A stretch of 5,662 nucleotides of DNA, from the NCBI GenBank assembly GCA_903823545.1, contig CAIJTL010001365.1, positions 1 to 5,662 of the forward strand, in the 5' to 3' direction. Below the pieces are notes generated by a model that saw only the letters and a list, made by a program, of their open reading frames with translations, was not told where the DNA came from and searched no databases. Of the stretch, positions 4,973-5,662 are shown piece after piece (the stretch's first letter is position 1; every line of letters starts with the position of its first letter). A program made the translations under genes and the position numbers. This DNA comes from an uncultured Planctomycetaceae bacterium (GTDB taxonomy: Bacteria; Planctomycetota; Planctomycetia; Planctomycetales; Planctomycetaceae).

Positions 4973-5662
4973 CTAACTCGACGGACGATGACTCAACTTA
5001 TCGTCTAACCATGCGAAGGCTTCGTCTTGCATGGCGATCGTCCAGCGGTGAGGTTCGTCGTAGAACCGACCGAGAAACTGATCGGGACATCCGCCAGCTT
5101 GATAAAGCTCGGCGATGCGTTTGATGGAGGACTGCATGCCGGACAGTGGGAAAAGTCGGTCTTGCGAGCACTGTTGCACGAACAACGCTCGCGGCGCGGC
5201 GAGCGACACAAGCTCGGGCAGGTCCATCAGCCGATGCAGGCCCGGCAGAAAGTGAATCCACGAATGTGTGTCGACATGCGACTTCAACATCGGTCGCATC
5301 GACGACATGAAGCCGACGACGCACGCCGCTTTGATCCGCTCGTCCATCGCCGCCAGATAGGCCGACCGATAGCCCCCCATCGAGATGCCAACGCAACCGA
5401 TCCGTTGGGCATCCACCTCGGACCGAGTCGTGAGGTATTCGACACCTCGGCGGTCGTCGTAGTTGACGACTCCGGGCCACGTCGCGCCGGCGAGCACGAG
5501 GCTCTTGGCGATCGTCGCTTCCTTGGCTCGGCACTTTTGATTGAGTTGCTGCACGTCATCGAGCGAATACTTCGAGCGATCCCAGCCGAACTTCAGATCC
5601 TCATCGAGCAGCACGCGACGCTCGCCAAACATGAAGGCGTCGATCGAGATCACGACATAGCC
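4973..5662 (-). CDS. Alpha/beta hydrolase (acetyl xylan esterase / dienelactone hydrolase-like), 5' truncated
   Basis: The last 229 residues of a serine hydrolase; the frame is open to the window edge (beginning GYVVISIDAFMFGERR), so the true start and any signal peptide are outside. Family members usually have roughly 100 or more additional N-terminal residues. The triad is visible: nucleophile Ser in GISMGG (codon 5381-5383), Asp in CSQDRLFP (codon 5159-5161) and His in DEPHRW (codon 5048-5050). The strand-helix order and the tail AMQDEAFAWLDDKL fit planctomycete esterases annotated as acetyl xylan esterases or as dienelactone-hydrolase family proteins. Likely role: hydrolysis of an ester, perhaps on polysaccharide; the substrate cannot be told from sequence. 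It is on the same strand as the other genes but 477 bases from the next, so it is probably a separate transcript. Confidence 0.9.
   Translation of the reverse strand, partial: GYVVISIDAFMFGERRVLLDEDLKFGWDRSKYSLDDVQQLNQKCRAKEATIAKSLVLAGATWPGVVNYDDRRGVEYLTTRSEVDAQRIGCVGISMGGYRSAYLAAMDERIKAACVVGFMSSMRPMLKSHVDTHSWIHFLPGLHRLMDLPELVSLAAPRALFVQQCSQDRLFPLSGMQSSIKRIAELYQAGGCPDQFLGRFYDEPHRWTIAMQDEAFAWLDDKLSHRPSS

Overview
The window most likely comes from a planctomycete-type bacterium. This is inference from three things: a secreted EF-hand protein rich in Gly, His and Arg; an esterase of a type common in that phylum; and intergenic DNA full of small hairpins and dispersed-looking repeats. No rRNA, tRNA, CRISPR array, insertion sequence or origin was seen. 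All four protein genes lie on the minus strand, so the genes read right to left.

Right edge (4973-5662): the C-terminal part of an alpha/beta hydrolase with a complete Ser-Asp-His triad; its 5' end lies outside the window. A 477-base gap (4496-4972) follows, holding two related hairpin-like repeats and several short palindromes. Next comes a 495-residue secreted protein (3008-4495): signal peptide, a long disordered Gly/His/Arg/Pro region, and three intact EF-hand calcium loops. A clear AAGGAG ribosome binding site fixes its start.

A 330-base gap (2678-3007) contains a 27-bp inverted repeat. To its left is a two-component pair: an OmpR/PhoB-type response regulator (2024-2677), then a membrane histidine kinase (304-2031) whose start overlaps the regulator's stop by 8 bases. 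The last 303 bases hold three hairpins and a 9-bp-periodic repeat related to the arms of the inverted repeat in the previous gap.

Working model (inference): the kinase resembles CusS-type metal and envelope sensors and carries an unusual Arg/Asp/Gly-rich, then Gly/Phe/Pro-rich, insert in its extracytoplasmic domain. Similar low-complexity sequence occurs in the adjacent secreted EF-hand protein. The three genes may form an envelope Ca2+/metal-sensing module, with the EF-hand protein as target or accessory of the regulator. The hydrolase looks like an unrelated neighbour.
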